Source of the DNA: MWBV01 sp964418095
GTDB taxonomy: Archaea; Nanobdellota; Nanobdellia; Pacearchaeales; GW2011-AR1
Assembly (NCBI GenBank): GCA_964418095.1
Contig: CAYQKM010000009.1
Location: 1-22,638 of the forward strand
Length of the DNA stretch: 22,638 bases
Direction: 5' to 3'
The notes under the pieces were generated by a model that was not told the origin of the DNA, did no database searches, and saw only the letters and a program-made list of their open reading frames with translations. Below are positions 22,374 to 22,638 of this stretch, one piece after another; position 1 is the first letter of the stretch; each line of letters opens with the position of its first letter. Position numbers and translations under genes: made by a program.

Positions 22374-22638
22374 ATGAAAAAAAAGGGGGAAAGGAAAGAT
22401 AATACATTTTTGAAAAACAGCCGAGGACAGGTGTGGATTGAAACTGTTATTTATCTTTTAATAGCATTTGTAATGATGGGACTTGTATTATCCTATGTAA
22501 AACCAAAAATAGAAAACATGAGAGACCAAGCAATAATAACACAATCACTTGAAATGATAAATGAAATTGATAGTATAATGTCAACTATGGGAAGTTCAGG
22601 AAATAAAAGAGTTATTGAAATGGGTGTTAAAAAAGGAG
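22374..22638 (+). CDS. Pilin-like protein 6 (RGQ-type), 5' part
   Basis: 88 residues visible; the gene runs off the right edge. KNSRGQVWIETVIYLLIAFV has cleavage expected after Gly18, which makes Glu23 the fifth mature residue, the position of the conserved Glu5 of type IV pilins. A charged helix (KPKIENMRDQAIITQSLEMI) follows. Same style as the first gene of the cluster but with the Glu. CATTATAAAC at 22344-22353 lies 21-30 nt upstream and gives it its own start. Confidence 0.78.
   Translation, partial: MKKKGERKDNTFLKNSRGQVWIETVIYLLIAFVMMGLVLSYVKPKIENMRDQAIITQSLEMINEIDSIMSTMGSSGNKRVIEMGVKKG

Overview
The window looks like a contig stretch from a small, AT-rich archaeon, probably of the DPANN group (Woesearchaeota/Pacearchaeota-like). 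The lineage is an inference from four things. There is an archaeal SRP (7S) RNA and an archaeal/eukaryal-type tryptophanyl-tRNA synthetase. Several proteins carry archaeal pilin N-termini. Most genes have a TATA-like box about 20-35 nt before an ATG, as leaderless archaeal transcripts do. A few genes instead use a clear GGAGG/GGTGA ribosome binding site (6439, 6801, 12246, 20130). No CRISPR array, insertion sequence, rRNA or recognisable replication origin was seen.

Layout. 2-685: 3' end of a DUF4838 (glycoside-hydrolase-like) protein. 688-1657 (-): a membrane-anchored Cys-repeat protein interrupted by a 100-N assembly gap. 1763-1846: tRNA-Leu(TAA), followed by a 46-bp tandem repeat that copies its 3' end. 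2003-4827: small membrane proteins and two membrane-anchored staphylococcal-nuclease-like proteins. 4914-6341: cysS. 6439-11900: mostly small genes of unknown function, including a ribbon-helix-helix-like protein with a lysine-rich tail, an arrestin-like protein, a zinc-ribbon protein, a tiny Cys/His ORF overlapping an HExxH protein, and a divergent AdoMet-decarboxylase-like protein.

11962-17296 is a surface-protein block. It holds a large secreted Ig-like protein (828 aa, S-layer or adhesin candidate), a Ser/Asn-rich membrane-anchored protein and a Cys-rich DUF4215-type membrane-anchored protein. Three transcription starts in the block share the same promoter sequence at the same distance from an ATG. 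The 828-aa gene has a long leader with an upstream ORF, a perfect palindrome, hairpins and a strong Shine-Dalgarno, and it ends at a 32-nt pyrimidine (T) tract. 17401-17667 is the SRP RNA; both of its protein-contacting hairpin loops look non-canonical. A divergent pair of winged-helix-like genes with a palindrome between them follows, then trpS (18491-19627).

19673 to the right edge is a run of six pilin-like genes, the last one cut by the window end. Together with the SRP RNA and the surface block, the right half is mainly about exporting and displaying cell-surface proteins. The most promising candidates for something undescribed are the shared-promoter surface regulon with its structured leader, the tRNA-derived tandem repeat, the altered SRP RNA loops, and the small zinc-motif ORF coupled to an HExxH protein.
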